Part shown: positions 17,713 to 26,598 of the stretch, one piece after another
Position numbering within the stretch: the stretch's first letter is position 1
Layout of the letters: the number at the start of each line of letters is the position of its first letter
NCBI GenBank assembly: GCA_040385525.1
Contig: JAZKHE010000011.1
Span: 248,001 to 312,000, forward strand
Direction: 5' to 3'
Source: JAZKHE01 sp040385525
GTDB taxonomy: Bacteria; Bacteroidota; Bacteroidia; UBA4408
Length of the DNA: 64,000 bases
Made by a program: the position numbers and the translations under genes
Notes under the pieces: model-generated
Told to the model about the DNA's origin: nothing
The model's database searches: none
Seen by the model: the letters and a program-made list of their open reading frames with translations, nothing else

Positions 17713-19022
17713 TGCTTTTAATCTATTCTTCTCAAATAACAAATCGTGTAAGATATATTTTTAAATATATTTTTATTGATATAATTGGTTTGGAGAATAT
17801 TAAGTTTACTGATAATAAAGAAGAGTTTATAGCATCTTCTGACTTTAAAATAAATTATAGTTTACAACCTTTTGCCGACGAAATATTTTTTGCTTCAAAA
17901 TCTATTTTATTTGAAACAGGTTTAAAAAGTTTTGAAGTAAATGTTTTTGATTGGAATGGGTACAAAGCTTTTTTTCCGGTAAGTAAAAACTCATCATTAC
18001 CATTTGATGTATTTGCGGCTTCGTTTTATTTGATCTCGCGCTACGAAGAGTATTTACCTACTATTCATGATAAACACGATAGATTTGATGCGCACGAGAG
18101 TTTAGCGTATAAAAACGATTTTCTAAAAAAACCACTTGTAAACCAATGGGCTGTTTTAGTAAAAAACATACTTACTGAGCGTTACCCTAACTTAAAAATT
18201 AACGAATCAAAATATTCATACATTTCTACCATTGATATTGACAATGCTTTTGCCTACCGAGAAAAAGGGATAACAAGGGTTTTGGGTGGTTATTTAAGAG
18301 CTTTAACGCAATTAAATTTTAAAGAAATAAAAGAAAGAACAAAAGTTCATTTTAATAAATTAAAAGATCCTTACGATACTTACGAATATATTCGCTACCT
18401 AGAAAAAAAATACCAACCCAAAACAATTTACTTTTTTTTGGTGGCCGATTATGGTGTTAACGATAAAAATGTGCCTATACAAAGTAAAGTTTTTAGAACA
18501 CTTATTAAATCAATAGCGGATACTTCTGCGGTTGGAGTTCATCCATCTTACGGCTCAAATAAAAATCCAGAAGTTTTAGCAACAGAAATTGCTAGAATAG
18601 AAAAAGTACTAAATAGACACGTTACAAAAAGCCGTCAACACTTTTTAAAACTGCAATTTCCAAAAACATACAGAATACTTCAAGATATTGATATTACTGA
18701 TGATTACACAATGGGTTATGCTAACGAAGTTGGTTTTAGAGCATCAAGCTGCACGCCATTTAATTTTTATGATTTAGATTTAGAATTAGAAACAAAATTA
18801 AAAGTTCATCCATTTCAGGTAATGGATGCAACACTAAATTTATACATGAAACTTTCGCCAGAAGAAGTTATGCCCATTTTAAAACCAATGATTGATGAGG
18901 TTAAAAAAGTAAACGGAACTTTTGTGAGTTTGTGGCACAACGAAACACTTTGCGACGAAAAACAATGGATGGGTTGGAAAAATATTTTGGAAAAAGTAAT
19001 GAACGAAGCAACGAAAAGCTAA
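17712..19022 (+). CDS. Polysaccharide deacetylase-like protein (NodB-related)
   Basis: 436 residues, no signal peptide. The N-terminal ~150 residues form a separate alpha/beta domain seen in Bacteroidota members of this family. The catalytic domain starts with the metal motif TIDIDNAFAY (about 174-183; second Asp-type position) and includes VGVHPSYGSN (about 277, His) and the end segment HPFQVMDATL (about 369). The substrate is unknown; lack of an export signal suggests a cytoplasmic, perhaps lipid-linked or nucleotide-sugar, target. It lies between wecB (1-nt overlap) and a GNAT/FemAB-like gene (1-nt gap). Confidence 0.82.
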   Translation: MLLIYSSQITNRVRYIFKYIFIDIIGLENIKFTDNKEEFIASSDFKINYSLQPFADEIFFASKSILFETGLKSFEVNVFDWNGYKAFFPVSKNSSLPFDVFAASFYLISRYEEYLPTIHDKHDRFDAHESLAYKNDFLKKPLVNQWAVLVKNILTERYPNLKINESKYSYISTIDIDNAFAYREKGITRVLGGYLRALTQLNFKEIKERTKVHFNKLKDPYDTYEYIRYLEKKYQPKTIYFFLVADYGVNDKNVPIQSKVFRTLIKSIADTSAVGVHPSYGSNKNPEVLATEIARIEKVLNRHVTKSRQHFLKLQFPKTYRILQDIDITDDYTMGYANEVGFRASSCTPFNFYDLDLELETKLKVHPFQVMDATLNLYMKLSPEEVMPILKPMIDEVKKVNGTFVSLWHNETLCDEKQWMGWKNILEKVMNEATKS

Positions 19023-19023
19023 A

Positions 19024-19938
19024 TTGATAAAATACCTAAAGCATAACGAAATAGATAAACAAAAGTGGAATGAATGTATTTTAAATTCATTTAACGGAAT
19101 AGTTTATGCTTACACGCATTATTTAGATGTGGTTTGCCCTAATTGGGAAGCACTTGTAAAAGATGATTACGAAATGGTTATGCCACTTACTTGGAACAAA
19201 AAGTATGGTAAATACTATATTTATCAACCACCATTTACACAACAGCTGGGCGTTTTTTCTAAAGAACATTTAACCGAAAAAATTGTAGAAAAGTTTTTAT
19301 TAGCTATTCCTAAACACTTTCAATTTTTAGAATTTAATTTAAATACTTACAATAAATTATCGAATAAAGAGTACAACAGCAAAGCCTTTTTAACCCATGA
19401 GTTAGATATGATTTCGCCTTACGAATTTCTTTATAAAAGCTACAGCGAAAACACCAAAAGAAATTTAAAAAAAGCAAATCACCATCAACTTAAAATACTT
19501 AATAATTGTAAAGTTGATGAAATAATAAATCTATTTAAAAAAAATAAAGGCAAAGAAGTTAAAGCTTTTAAACCCGAACACTACGTTATGCTAAACAAAT
19601 TGTATAACAAGTTTTATAAAGTAGGTTTTGCAAAAGCCTTTGCCGTTTGCAACTCAGCTAACGAAATAATTGCAGGAGCTTTGTTCTTTTTTAGTAATAA
19701 TAAAGCCATATTTTTATTTTCGGGCAACAGCACCGAAGGCAAAGAAAAAGCAGCTTTGTTTTTTTTAATTGACCAATTTATAAAAAACCATAGCGAAAAA
19801 AACCTAACACTCGATTTTGAAGGTTCAAATAACCCGACTTTAGCTAGGTTTTACAAGAGTTTTGGCTCTAAACCAATAACATATTTACATGTTAAAAAAA
19901 ATGACCTACCTTTTTACTTAAAATGGTTAAAAAAGTAA
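19024..19938 (+). CDS. FemAB/GNAT-like acyltransferase
   Basis: 304 residues from a TTG codon placed 1 nt after the deacetylase stop; no ATG of suitable position is seen. The C-terminal half reads as a GNAT/FemAB fold: YSENTKRNLKKANHHQL (about 140-156, the usual 'S.K.R..IRKA' segment), AVCNSANEIIAGALFFFSNNKAIFLFSGNS (split, about 200-235) and LDFEGSNNPTLARFYKSFGS (about 262). Such proteins add amino-acyl or acyl groups to cell-wall or polysaccharide precursors. In the operon with wecB and a deacetylase, acylation of an amino group on a surface sugar is a reasonable inference. Confidence 0.75.
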   Translation: MIKYLKHNEIDKQKWNECILNSFNGIVYAYTHYLDVVCPNWEALVKDDYEMVMPLTWNKKYGKYYIYQPPFTQQLGVFSKEHLTEKIVEKFLLAIPKHFQFLEFNLNTYNKLSNKEYNSKAFLTHELDMISPYEFLYKSYSENTKRNLKKANHHQLKILNNCKVDEIINLFKKNKGKEVKAFKPEHYVMLNKLYNKFYKVGFAKAFAVCNSANEIIAGALFFFSNNKAIFLFSGNSTEGKEKAALFFLIDQFIKNHSEKNLTLDFEGSNNPTLARFYKSFGSKPITYLHVKKNDLPFYLKWLKK

Positions 19939-19979
19939 GTAACTTTAGGAAATAATTCAAATCCTAAAATCTACTTTTC

Positions 19980-20627
19980 ATGGTAAATATTTTAAGCAAA
20001 GAAAATTCAGTTTTTAACCAGTTTGTTGCCGAAATTAGAGACGTTAACATTCAGAAAGATAGCATGCGTTTTAGAAGAAATTTAGAACGTATGGGCGAAT
20101 TATTTGCTTATGAGATTAGCAAAAAGTTAGAGTTCGAAAATAAGGAAGTAGTAACACCTTTAGGTATTTCAAACGAATCGTTAATAAAAGAACAACCCGT
20201 TATTGGAACCATTTTACGCGCTGGTTTGCCTTTGCACCAAGGTATTTTAAATTATTTTGATAAAGCAGAAAACGCATTTGTATCGGCTTACCGCAAACAC
20301 CACAAAGACGGAACTTTTGATATTCAAGTAGAATACATGGCTTGCCCAACATTGCAAGATAAAGTTTTAATATTAACCGACCCCATGTTGGCAACAGGTG
20401 GCTCAATGGTGCTAACTTACAAAGCATTGTTGCACAGAGGCACGCCAAAACATACACATATTGTTGCAGCTATTGCTAGTGCCGAAGGATTAGCTTATGC
20501 AAAAAGTCATTTGCCTTCAAACGTTAGTTTTTGGATCGGTGCTGTAGACGAAGAGCTAACAGCACAGTCGTATATCGTTCCAGGGCTTGGTGATGCTGGC
20601 GATTTAGCTTACGGAACAAAAATTTAG
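19980..20627 (+). CDS. upp: Uracil phosphoribosyltransferase
   Basis: 215 residues. The PRPP-binding loop LTDPMLATGGSM (about 135-146) and the uracil-binding C-terminal YIVPGLGDAGDLAYGT (about 199-213) identify UPRT, which makes UMP from uracil and PRPP in pyrimidine salvage. Stands 41 nt after the GNAT-like gene and 8 nt before a small membrane protein. Confidence 0.96.
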   Translation: MVNILSKENSVFNQFVAEIRDVNIQKDSMRFRRNLERMGELFAYEISKKLEFENKEVVTPLGISNESLIKEQPVIGTILRAGLPLHQGILNYFDKAENAFVSAYRKHHKDGTFDIQVEYMACPTLQDKVLILTDPMLATGGSMVLTYKALLHRGTPKHTHIVAAIASAEGLAYAKSHLPSNVSFWIGAVDEELTAQSYIVPGLGDAGDLAYGTKI

Positions 20628-20635
20628 TTAAAATT

Positions 20636-21088
20636 ATGGGCGAAGAAATAGCAACACTTATTGGCGTTTTTTTGCTCAGTGCAATAAAATTTGGCATTGG
20701 TGGTGTTCCTGCTGCTGTGTTTGCAGAATATAGTCTTTTTAAATCCTTAGCTGTAACTATAAGCGGTGGTGTTTTTGGCACATTCTTTTTTGCTTTTTTT
20801 AGCGAGTGGGTAAATAAAAAATTGGCTTTATTATCAACTAAAGACAAAAAACCAAAAAAGAAATTTACCTACACCAACAAAGCAGTTGTTAGAGTTAAAA
20901 AATATTTTGGTTTAGTTGGTATTTCTATAATTACACCTTTGTTTTTATCGTTACCATTGGGCGTTTTTTTGGCTATGCGTTACTACAAAGACAAACAAAA
21001 AGTAATTAGTTATATGATTATTTCTATTATATTTTGGGCAGTTGTGCTGTATTATTTTTACAACTCATTTAGAAATTTGATTTCTTAA
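20636..21088 (+). CDS. Small membrane protein of unknown function
   Basis: 150 residues with about four hydrophobic segments (about 8-30, 36-58, 90-112, 118-145) separated by a basic cytoplasmic loop (STKDKKPKKKFTYTNKA). The second half (KYFGLVGISIITPLFLSLPLGVFLAMRYY) resembles the small-multidrug-export/DedA-like pattern of a proline-containing re-entrant loop, but weakly. Likely cotranscribed with upp (8-nt gap) and the next gene (1-nt gap). Confidence 0.6.
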   Translation: MGEEIATLIGVFLLSAIKFGIGGVPAAVFAEYSLFKSLAVTISGGVFGTFFFAFFSEWVNKKLALLSTKDKKPKKKFTYTNKAVVRVKKYFGLVGISIITPLFLSLPLGVFLAMRYYKDKQKVISYMIISIIFWAVVLYYFYNSFRNLIS

Positions 21089-21089
21089 A

Positions 21090-21713
21090 ATGTATAAATT
21101 ACTATTTGTTTTATTGTTTATTAACTCAATTAGTTTTGCTCAAAAAGATTCTACTTCTGCAAAATTTTCAGCCTCTTTACTTGTTTTTCCTCATTCAAGA
21201 CACGAAATAAATGGCTTTAACGACACAACAGTTGTTGGTTATACTTTCGAGAAAAATATTAGCAGCAATATCTCTTTTAAGATTTATAAAAATTTTAATG
21301 CTGGAGTAAAATTATTTGCAGTAAAATTTAAACAAGAGTATTATAGCGGAACTACAACTATTGTAAACGGATATTTAACAGGTCCTTTTTTAAGTTTTAG
21401 TCATAACAAAACTACTAGTTCAATCTATGCATCTGCAAGAGTTTCGTATTTATTTGGAAACTTTATAATAGCAGATGATTCTTATTATCATTTTATAGCA
21501 TTCAACAGAAATAACACAAACTATATTGCCTTAGATTTAGAATTAGGTTTAAAATTGCATCAAAATATTTCTGCAATACTTGGCTTAAATTTCAGCAAAA
21601 CATTTGTAAAAAATACTTATGCAAATAATTACGGCACTATAGGAATTATGTATAGTTTTTACGGCAAAAAACAAAAATCGAAAACTGTTTTTAAATCAGT
21701 TAGAAATTTGTAA
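21090..21713 (+). CDS. Hypothetical outer-membrane or periplasmic protein
   Basis: 207 residues with a clear signal peptide (MYKLLFVLLFINSISFAQ, cleavage about 17). The rest is rich in alternating polar/hydrophobic strands with aromatic residues (SFSHNKTTSSIYASARVSYLFG; IALDLELGLKLHQNISAILG), suggesting a small beta-barrel of about eight strands, followed by a basic tail. No family recognised. Confidence 0.6.
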   Translation: MYKLLFVLLFINSISFAQKDSTSAKFSASLLVFPHSRHEINGFNDTTVVGYTFEKNISSNISFKIYKNFNAGVKLFAVKFKQEYYSGTTTIVNGYLTGPFLSFSHNKTTSSIYASARVSYLFGNFIIADDSYYHFIAFNRNNTNYIALDLELGLKLHQNISAILGLNFSKTFVKNTYANNYGTIGIMYSFYGKKQKSKTVFKSVRNL

Positions 21714-21723
21714 GCATCATTAT

Positions 21724-21731
21724 TATCTTTG
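21724..21731 (+). promoter_or_regulatory. Putative -7 box of the YjjG-like gene
   Basis: TATCTTTG matches TAnnTTTG and lies 16 nt before the GTG start, giving a very short leader. No convincing -33 element at the right spacing. Confidence 0.4.
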
Positions 21732-21747
21732 AATTAACATTATTATT

Positions 21748-22437
21748 GTGAACTACGAACATTTATTTTTTGATTTAGACCACACTCTTTGGGATTTTGA
21801 AAAAAACTCAAGCGAAACGTTACGCGAAATATTTTCACAATACGAACTACATTCAACAGGTCATGACTTTGAAACTTTTCATAGTAAGTACAAAGTTGTA
21901 AATAAAGATTTGTGGGCAGATTATAGAAAAAATAAAATAGACAAAGCTTTTTTACGCGATAATAGATTTTATTTTTCTTTACAAAAAATTGGCGTAAATG
22001 ATAAATTGTTAGCCAACAGAATTAGCGATCATTATTTAGAGCACAGTCCTAAAAAAGGATATTTGTTTCCGCATACACACGAAGTGTTAGCTTATCTTGC
22101 TAATAAATATCAATTGCATATTATTACCAATGGCTTTAAAGAAGCGCAAGTGGTAAAAATGGAAACTTGCGGACTAACCAACTATTTTAAAGAAGTAATA
22201 ATTTCAGAAGAAGTTGGTTTTAATAAACCCGACAAAAGAATTTTTGATCACGCTTTAGAAATTACTTTTTCCAATACAACTAACGCTTTAATGATTGGTG
22301 ATGATTTAGAAAGCGATATTATTGGTGCTAAAAATGCAGGAATAAATCAAGTGTTTTTTAATCCACATCAAACACCTCACAACGAAGTAGTAACGCACGA
22401 AATAAAAAGTTTAAACGAATTAAATTCGTTTTTATAA
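21748..22437 (+). CDS. yjjG: HAD-family pyrimidine nucleotidase (YjjG-like)
   Basis: 229 residues from a GTG start. HAD motifs: DLDHTLWDF (nucleophile Asp9, acid Asp11), ITNGF (about 129-133), KPDKRIF with the conserved Lys (about 158), and MIGDDLESDIIGAKNAG (about 188-204). The DHTLWDF variant and alpha-helical cap are those of the YjjG group, which dephosphorylates noncanonical pyrimidine nucleotides (house-cleaning) in the cytoplasm. Confidence 0.88.
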   Translation: MNYEHLFFDLDHTLWDFEKNSSETLREIFSQYELHSTGHDFETFHSKYKVVNKDLWADYRKNKIDKAFLRDNRFYFSLQKIGVNDKLLANRISDHYLEHSPKKGYLFPHTHEVLAYLANKYQLHIITNGFKEAQVVKMETCGLTNYFKEVIISEEVGFNKPDKRIFDHALEITFSNTTNALMIGDDLESDIIGAKNAGINQVFFNPHQTPHNEVVTHEIKSLNELNSFL

Positions 22438-22500
22438 TTTATTGTTTTCAATTAAATACTTGCTTTAAAAGATTGTACTATGTGGCTTGTTAAAAAATTT

Positions 22501-22637
22501 CGCACCTACGGAGCTTGATTTTAAATTTATATTTTGTCTACCAATAGTTCGTTCCTACGGAACTAAATTTTTGATAACTCCTTAGGAGTTTACTCTTTAT
22601 AGAAATAAAACCAATCCATTTTAACGCCGTAGGTGTG
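22501..22637. repeat. Palindromic intergenic repeat R3
   Basis: Ends CGCACCTACGG (22501-22511) and CCGTAGGTGTG (22627-22637) are complementary (one wobble). Between them lie two internal palindromes, GTTCCTACGGAAC (22551-22563) and AACTCCTTAGGAGTT (22576-22590), so the unit could fold as a multi-branched structure. It fills the gap between convergent genes. The wording recalls a dispersed repeat of Bacteroidota genomes. Confidence 0.72.
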
Positions 22638-22663
22638 AACTAATTTTTAGTTAACTACATTAA

Positions 22664-23389
22664 TTATAATTCGAACACAACTTCGTTTTTAGGCACTCTT
22701 AATCTTGCACCATAAACACCTTCTGGTTTTCGTTTTCCGTAAGAAATTATCATGTTTATTTCTGCTCCGCATGGCAAATTCAATAGCTTTTTCATGCGTT
22801 TGCTATCAAAGCCTTCCATTGGGCAGGTATCATAACCTTCGGCAGACATGCTTAGCATAAACGTTTGTGCAGCTAATGCTGCACTTTTATGAGCAACAAT
22901 GCGCATATCAGTACCTGTTACTTCGTGCACGGTTGGTTTTTTCAATCCGACAAAAAATTGCATTATTTTTTTTCCTAAACTCCACAAACCGGTTGGTTCG
23001 CTAAAATAAAGCATCGGCATTAGTTTTTTATAATAATCTAACGTACTAAAGCCCGTTAAACTTTTTTTATCGGGCATGGTTTGCTTTATTTGATTGTAAT
23101 TGAACAAAGCTCTGCTTTTCCACAAATCACGTCGGGTAACAACTACAAGCATTTCGCTGGCAGTTTTTGCCGCATTTTGATTTAAACAATTGTATGCCAC
23201 TTGCTTTTTGACGGCATCACTTTTTATTCTATAAAATTCCCACAATTGCATGTTGCTGCTGTTGGGCGCAAGCAAAGTTCTATCCATACATCTGTTAAAA
23301 ACATCATCTGGTATTGGGTTTCCATCATATATTCTAACCGAACGTCGGTAGTTCACTATCTCATCAAAAACCTGGGCATTATGTTGCAT
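22664..23389 (-). CDS. Nitroreductase family protein
   Basis: 241 residues from the ATG at 23389. The frame stays open upstream to 23503, but the extra 38 residues are Cys/Leu-rich, unlike any family N-terminus, overlap the divergent gene at 23465, and cover a good promoter, so I reject the longer start. Motifs: YRRSVRIYDGNPIP (about 12, FMN/phosphate binding), LLAPNSSNMQLWEFY (about 36) and GYDTCPMEGFD (about 189; NADPH-dependent oxidoreductase pattern). Predicted FMN flavoenzyme reducing nitro- or quinone-type compounds in the cytoplasm. Confidence 0.85.
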   Translation of the reverse strand: MQHNAQVFDEIVNYRRSVRIYDGNPIPDDVFNRCMDRTLLAPNSSNMQLWEFYRIKSDAVKKQVAYNCLNQNAAKTASEMLVVVTRRDLWKSRALFNYNQIKQTMPDKKSLTGFSTLDYYKKLMPMLYFSEPTGLWSLGKKIMQFFVGLKKPTVHEVTGTDMRIVAHKSAALAAQTFMLSMSAEGYDTCPMEGFDSKRMKKLLNLPCGAEINMIISYGKRKPEGVYGARLRVPKNEVVFEL

Positions 23390-23416
23390 AATCGTACAAT
23401 TGCTGTTTAAGTCTTG

Positions 23417-23424
23417 CAAAATTA
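23417..23424 (-). promoter_or_regulatory. Putative -7 box of the nitroreductase gene
   Basis: On the minus strand this reads TAATTTTG, matching TAnnTTTG, 27 nt before the ATG at 23389. TTG (23447-23449, minus strand) is a possible -33 element at 22 nt. Its place inside the longer open frame supports the shorter start. Confidence 0.45.
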
Positions 23425-23464
23425 AGGCTATAATTATACTTTTATGCAAGAACAGTAAATTAAA

Positions 23465-24010
23465 ATGGAAAATACAATTAGCACAGGTACAAAAGTTTTG
23501 CACGAAAACTACGGCAGAGGCAAAGTAGTTAAAGCAGATGATATTGCTTTTACAATAGATTTTGGCGAAAAAGGAATTATAGAAATTTCGCGTCGTTCTA
23601 TTGATAAACTTAAAGTTTTAGAAGCACCAATAGAAATGGAAAAAAGCGACGACGAAAATTTACACGAGTTTGAAAAAATGTTGATTCGTGTTTTAAATAA
23701 ATACTCAGATATTTCGCAAGTTGTTGAAATGGGCGATAAATGGGCTGGTGGAAAAATGATTTTACAACCAGGTAGCGATAGTTTAAAAGCAAAGGAAATT
23801 CCTATCGAAACATTTTTTCATAAAATTGTAATGGTTAGAGATAGACTGCGTGTTTTGGAGCAAAACATTAACGCAAATGCTAAGTTAAACGACGAAGACA
23901 AGGTAAATATGCAGCAATACATTACTCGTATTTACGGAAGTTTAACTACTTTTAATATTCTATTTAAAAATCCAACTGATAATTTTGTTGGCGAAAAATC
24001 TAAAGACTAA
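23465..24010 (+). CDS. Hypothetical protein with Tudor/KOW-like N-terminal domain
   Basis: 181 residues. The first ~55 (STGTKVLHENYGRGKVVKAD, then AFTIDFGEKGIIEISRR) look like the small beta-barrel Tudor-like domain found at the C-terminus of UvrD/PcrA helicases and in CarD-like proteins ('G..V.H..FG.G.V'). The remainder is charged and helical with no recognised motif. A nucleic-acid or RNA-polymerase contact is possible but unproven. Divergent from the nitroreductase; 4 nt before the hydrolase start. Confidence 0.55.
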   Translation: MENTISTGTKVLHENYGRGKVVKADDIAFTIDFGEKGIIEISRRSIDKLKVLEAPIEMEKSDDENLHEFEKMLIRVLNKYSDISQVVEMGDKWAGGKMILQPGSDSLKAKEIPIETFFHKIVMVRDRLRVLEQNINANAKLNDEDKVNMQQYITRIYGSLTTFNILFKNPTDNFVGEKSKD

Positions 24011-24014
24011 ACAA

Positions 24015-25553
24015 ATGCTAAAAAAAATAATTACATTTTTATTTGCTGCACTTACCATACAATTTGCAAATGCGCAATACGCAACAAAATCGTTAGACTT
24101 AAAAAAGCTAGATGCTTATTTTAATAAAGCAATAAAAGATTGGAACGTACCAGCAATGGGCGTTGCAATTATACTTAACGACAGTGTAATATTTGCAAAA
24201 GGTTACGGAGTTACAGATATTACCACAGGCGAAAAAGCAAACGAAAACACTTTATTTTGTGTGGCTTCCAATTCAAAATCGTTTACAGCAGCAAGCATCG
24301 GGACGTTAGTTGATGATAAAAAATTAAAATGGGACAGCAAAGTAACCGAGTTTTTACCTTGGTTTGAAACTTATAGTCCTTATGTAACCGAACAATTTAC
24401 TGTGCGTGATTTATTGTGTCATCGCAGTGGATTAGAAACATTTAGTGGCGATTTAATTTGGTATGCAACCAATCACTCCCGCGAGGAAGTTGTAAAACGC
24501 TCAAAATATTTAAGTCCTGTTTATGGTTTTAGAGCACATTATGGATATTCAAATATTCATTATTCTGCTGCAGGTTTGGTAGTACAAGCTGTTACAGGTA
24601 AAACTTGGGAGCAGTATGTTAAAGAAAATTTTCTTTCTCCTTTGGGCATGAATAGAACTTTAACAAGCACTTCGCAAATAAATAGTACAACAAACGTAGC
24701 ACAACCGCATAATGATGTAGATGGAAAGCTAGTTAAAATTCCTTTTGTAAATTGGGATAACATTGCTCCTGCTGGTGCATTAATTTCTAGCGTAAGCGAT
24801 ATGAGTAAATGGCTGCGTTTACAAATGAATCAAGGTATTTGGGGTAAAGACACCTTGTTATCTAAATCCGTTATTAACGAAATGTGGAGCATGCAAACGC
24901 CCGAAGCAGTTAGAACTGAAAACTATAAAAACATGCAGTTAAAACATTTTGATGGCTATGGTTTGGGCTGGGGCGTTATGGATTACAAAGGTTATAAAGT
25001 GGTTAGCCACTCGGGTGGTTACGACGGAATGATTTCTCAAACAGCCTTTTTACCAGAATTAAAATATGGCTTTGTGGTGCTAACAAATAGCAATAGTTAT
25101 TTACCTGCAGCAATATTTAATCAGTTGCTTGATGAATATATTTACACTGAAGAAAAAGATTGGAGTTCAAAATATTTAGATTTCTTTAACAAAAGAAAAC
25201 AAGCCGATAAAGATGCTAAAGCGAAAGAAGAAAGCGAAAGAAATAAAAACACAAGACCAACATTAACTTTACAAGATTATGTGGGAACATACGGAGGAAC
25301 AATGTATGGCGATGCAGAAGTATATTTAGATAATGGAAAGTTAAAAGTTAAATTTATTCCAACTCCTTTGTTTGAGGGCGAATTAACTCACTGGCAATAC
25401 GATGTGTTTAGTATTAAATTAACAAAAGTTCCATCATTACCCGAAGGAAAGGTACAGTTTTTGCTAAATGAAAAAGGTAAGGTAAGTCAAATGAAAGTAG
25501 ATATTCCAAATCCTGATTTTGACTTTAAAGAATTAGAATTTTATAAAAAATAA
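24015..25553 (+). CDS. Serine hydrolase, class C beta-lactamase/DD-peptidase fold
   Basis: 512 residues from the ATG at 24015, chosen over an upstream codon because it gives a clean signal peptide (MLKKIITFLFAALTIQFANAQ, one residue longer than a 20-mer). Catalytic SxxK is Ser85-Lys88 (SNSK), the Tyr motif is Y178-S-N180, and the third motif is HSGG (about 333). A C-terminal beta domain (TLQDYVGTYGGTMYGDAEV, about 412 on) matches the DUF3471-type tail of such proteins. Likely periplasmic or secreted esterase/peptidase; true beta-lactamase activity cannot be assumed. Follows the previous stop by 4 nt. Confidence 0.9.
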   Translation: MLKKIITFLFAALTIQFANAQYATKSLDLKKLDAYFNKAIKDWNVPAMGVAIILNDSVIFAKGYGVTDITTGEKANENTLFCVASNSKSFTAASIGTLVDDKKLKWDSKVTEFLPWFETYSPYVTEQFTVRDLLCHRSGLETFSGDLIWYATNHSREEVVKRSKYLSPVYGFRAHYGYSNIHYSAAGLVVQAVTGKTWEQYVKENFLSPLGMNRTLTSTSQINSTTNVAQPHNDVDGKLVKIPFVNWDNIAPAGALISSVSDMSKWLRLQMNQGIWGKDTLLSKSVINEMWSMQTPEAVRTENYKNMQLKHFDGYGLGWGVMDYKGYKVVSHSGGYDGMISQTAFLPELKYGFVVLTNSNSYLPAAIFNQLLDEYIYTEEKDWSSKYLDFFNKRKQADKDAKAKEESERNKNTRPTLTLQDYVGTYGGTMYGDAEVYLDNGKLKVKFIPTPLFEGELTHWQYDVFSIKLTKVPSLPEGKVQFLLNEKGKVSQMKVDIPNPDFDFKELEFYKK

Positions 25554-25632
25554 AAATGTCTGTTCGGTTTTTTTACCACAATACTATTTTGAATATGGCT
25601 TAAACTTAAGTTCAAGAGACGCGCGTGGGGCT

Positions 25633-25724
25633 GACAAAACGCGAAAGCGAGTGGCATTGTGTAAAGCATTCGTTTTGTCTTGACTTTTTTTGGTTCGTTT
25701 TTTGTGTCAAGACAAAAAATGAAC
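25633..25724. repeat. Palindromic intergenic repeat R1, copy 2
   Basis: Outer arms GACAAAACG (25633-25641) and CGTTTTGTC (25671-25679) are perfect inverted repeats. The shared module follows: GTCTTGA (25677-25683) with TCAAGAC (25707-25713), competing with GTTCGTTTTTTGT (25693-25705) and ACAAAAAATGAAC (25712-25724, one G-T pair). The outer arm sequence differs from copy 1 (4435-4625), while the two-stem module is kept. It fills the 243-nt gap after the hydrolase gene. Confidence 0.75.
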
Positions 25725-25796
25725 GTAAAGAACCACAGCTGGTTTATATAAAGTTGCTGTTTAATTAGAAATAAAAATTACAAAAAAATAAAAACA

Positions 25797-26309
25797 ATGA
25801 AAAACTTAAAAGCATTAACAACAATAACTTTTTTAAGCATTGCTCTAATTAGTTGCATAGCCTTTGCTCCAAAAAAAAAATATAAAGTAACTGGTGTAGT
25901 TACCGAAACAGCTGACTATTGCGGTGGAGCTCGCCCTCCAAAAAAATTAGAAGAGCAATTACGAACTCCTAAACCATTAGCCAGTAAAAAGCTAATTGTT
26001 AGAAAAGGAAATAGCAATTCGCAAAAAAACAAAATTGTTGCCGAAATAACTACCAACGATGAAGGGAAATTTGAATTAGATTTACCTGCTGGAACTTACA
26101 GTTTTGTTAGTGAGGAAAAAACTAAATTAGTAATTCCTGCCAACGATAAGTTTAATACCTATGATGCGGAATGCCTAAAAAAGGAATTTGCAAAACCCGA
26201 CGGATTACTAACAGTTAAAGACGGCGAAAACAAAATAGAAATAAATATACACAAGCACTGCTCTTACAAAAAACCATGCCTAACATTTACTGGACCAAAA
26301 CCACAGTAA
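25797..26309 (+). CDS. Lipoprotein with carboxypeptidase-regulatory-like domain
   Basis: 170 residues. Signal with lipobox LISC (Cys about 20). The mature region shows KYKVTGVVTETADYCGGARPP (split, about 30-48), KLIVRKGN, VAEITTNDEGKFELDLPAGTYSF (about 80-102), the pattern of a CarboxypepD_reg/transthyretin-like beta domain. Four further cysteines (C42, CLK, CSYKKPC) could form disulfides in the periplasm. Function unknown. Confidence 0.65.
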   Translation: MKNLKALTTITFLSIALISCIAFAPKKKYKVTGVVTETADYCGGARPPKKLEEQLRTPKPLASKKLIVRKGNSNSQKNKIVAEITTNDEGKFELDLPAGTYSFVSEEKTKLVIPANDKFNTYDAECLKKEFAKPDGLLTVKDGENKIEINIHKHCSYKKPCLTFTGPKPQ

Positions 26310-26355
26310 ATTTTATTTTTTGAATCTATTTTATTAAATTTAATAAAAATTAAAA

Positions 26356-26598
26356 ATGGCAACTGTTGATTCATTAAGAAACGATTTGATAAATAAGCTT
26401 TTAAGTATTTCTAATAAAGAATATTTAAGTGCTTTATCAAAGCTAATTGAAAGTAATCCACTTTCAAATGAAAGAATTATCTTGACTAAAGAGCAAAAGT
26501 TAATGTTGGAACTTAGCGAGAATGATATTAAAAATAAAAATTTAATTAGTCAGAAAGAATTAGATAAAAGTGATTTGCAATGGCTAAAAAACTTGTAG
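26356..26598 (+). CDS. Putative antitoxin of a RelE/ParE-type module
   Basis: 80 residues. A helical N-terminal half (DSLRNDLINKLLSISNKEYLSAL) is followed by a charged tail (LTKEQKLMLELSENDIKNK...DKSDLQWLKNL). This is the size and layout of small antitoxins paired with RelE/ParE toxins in Bacteroidota. The identification rests mainly on the downstream toxin-like gene, whose start overlaps this gene by 19 nt. Confidence 0.6.
   Translation: MATVDSLRNDLINKLLSISNKEYLSALSKLIESNPLSNERIILTKEQKLMLELSENDIKNKNLISQKELDKSDLQWLKNL

Noticed and set aside
20524..20847. A 107-codon minus-strand frame
   Set aside because: Crosses the junction of upp and the next gene on the opposite strand; low-complexity Lys/Ala/Pro translation.
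23390..23503. N-terminal extension of the nitroreductase
   Set aside because: The extra residues overlap the divergent gene and cover the likely promoter; family N-terminus begins at 23389.
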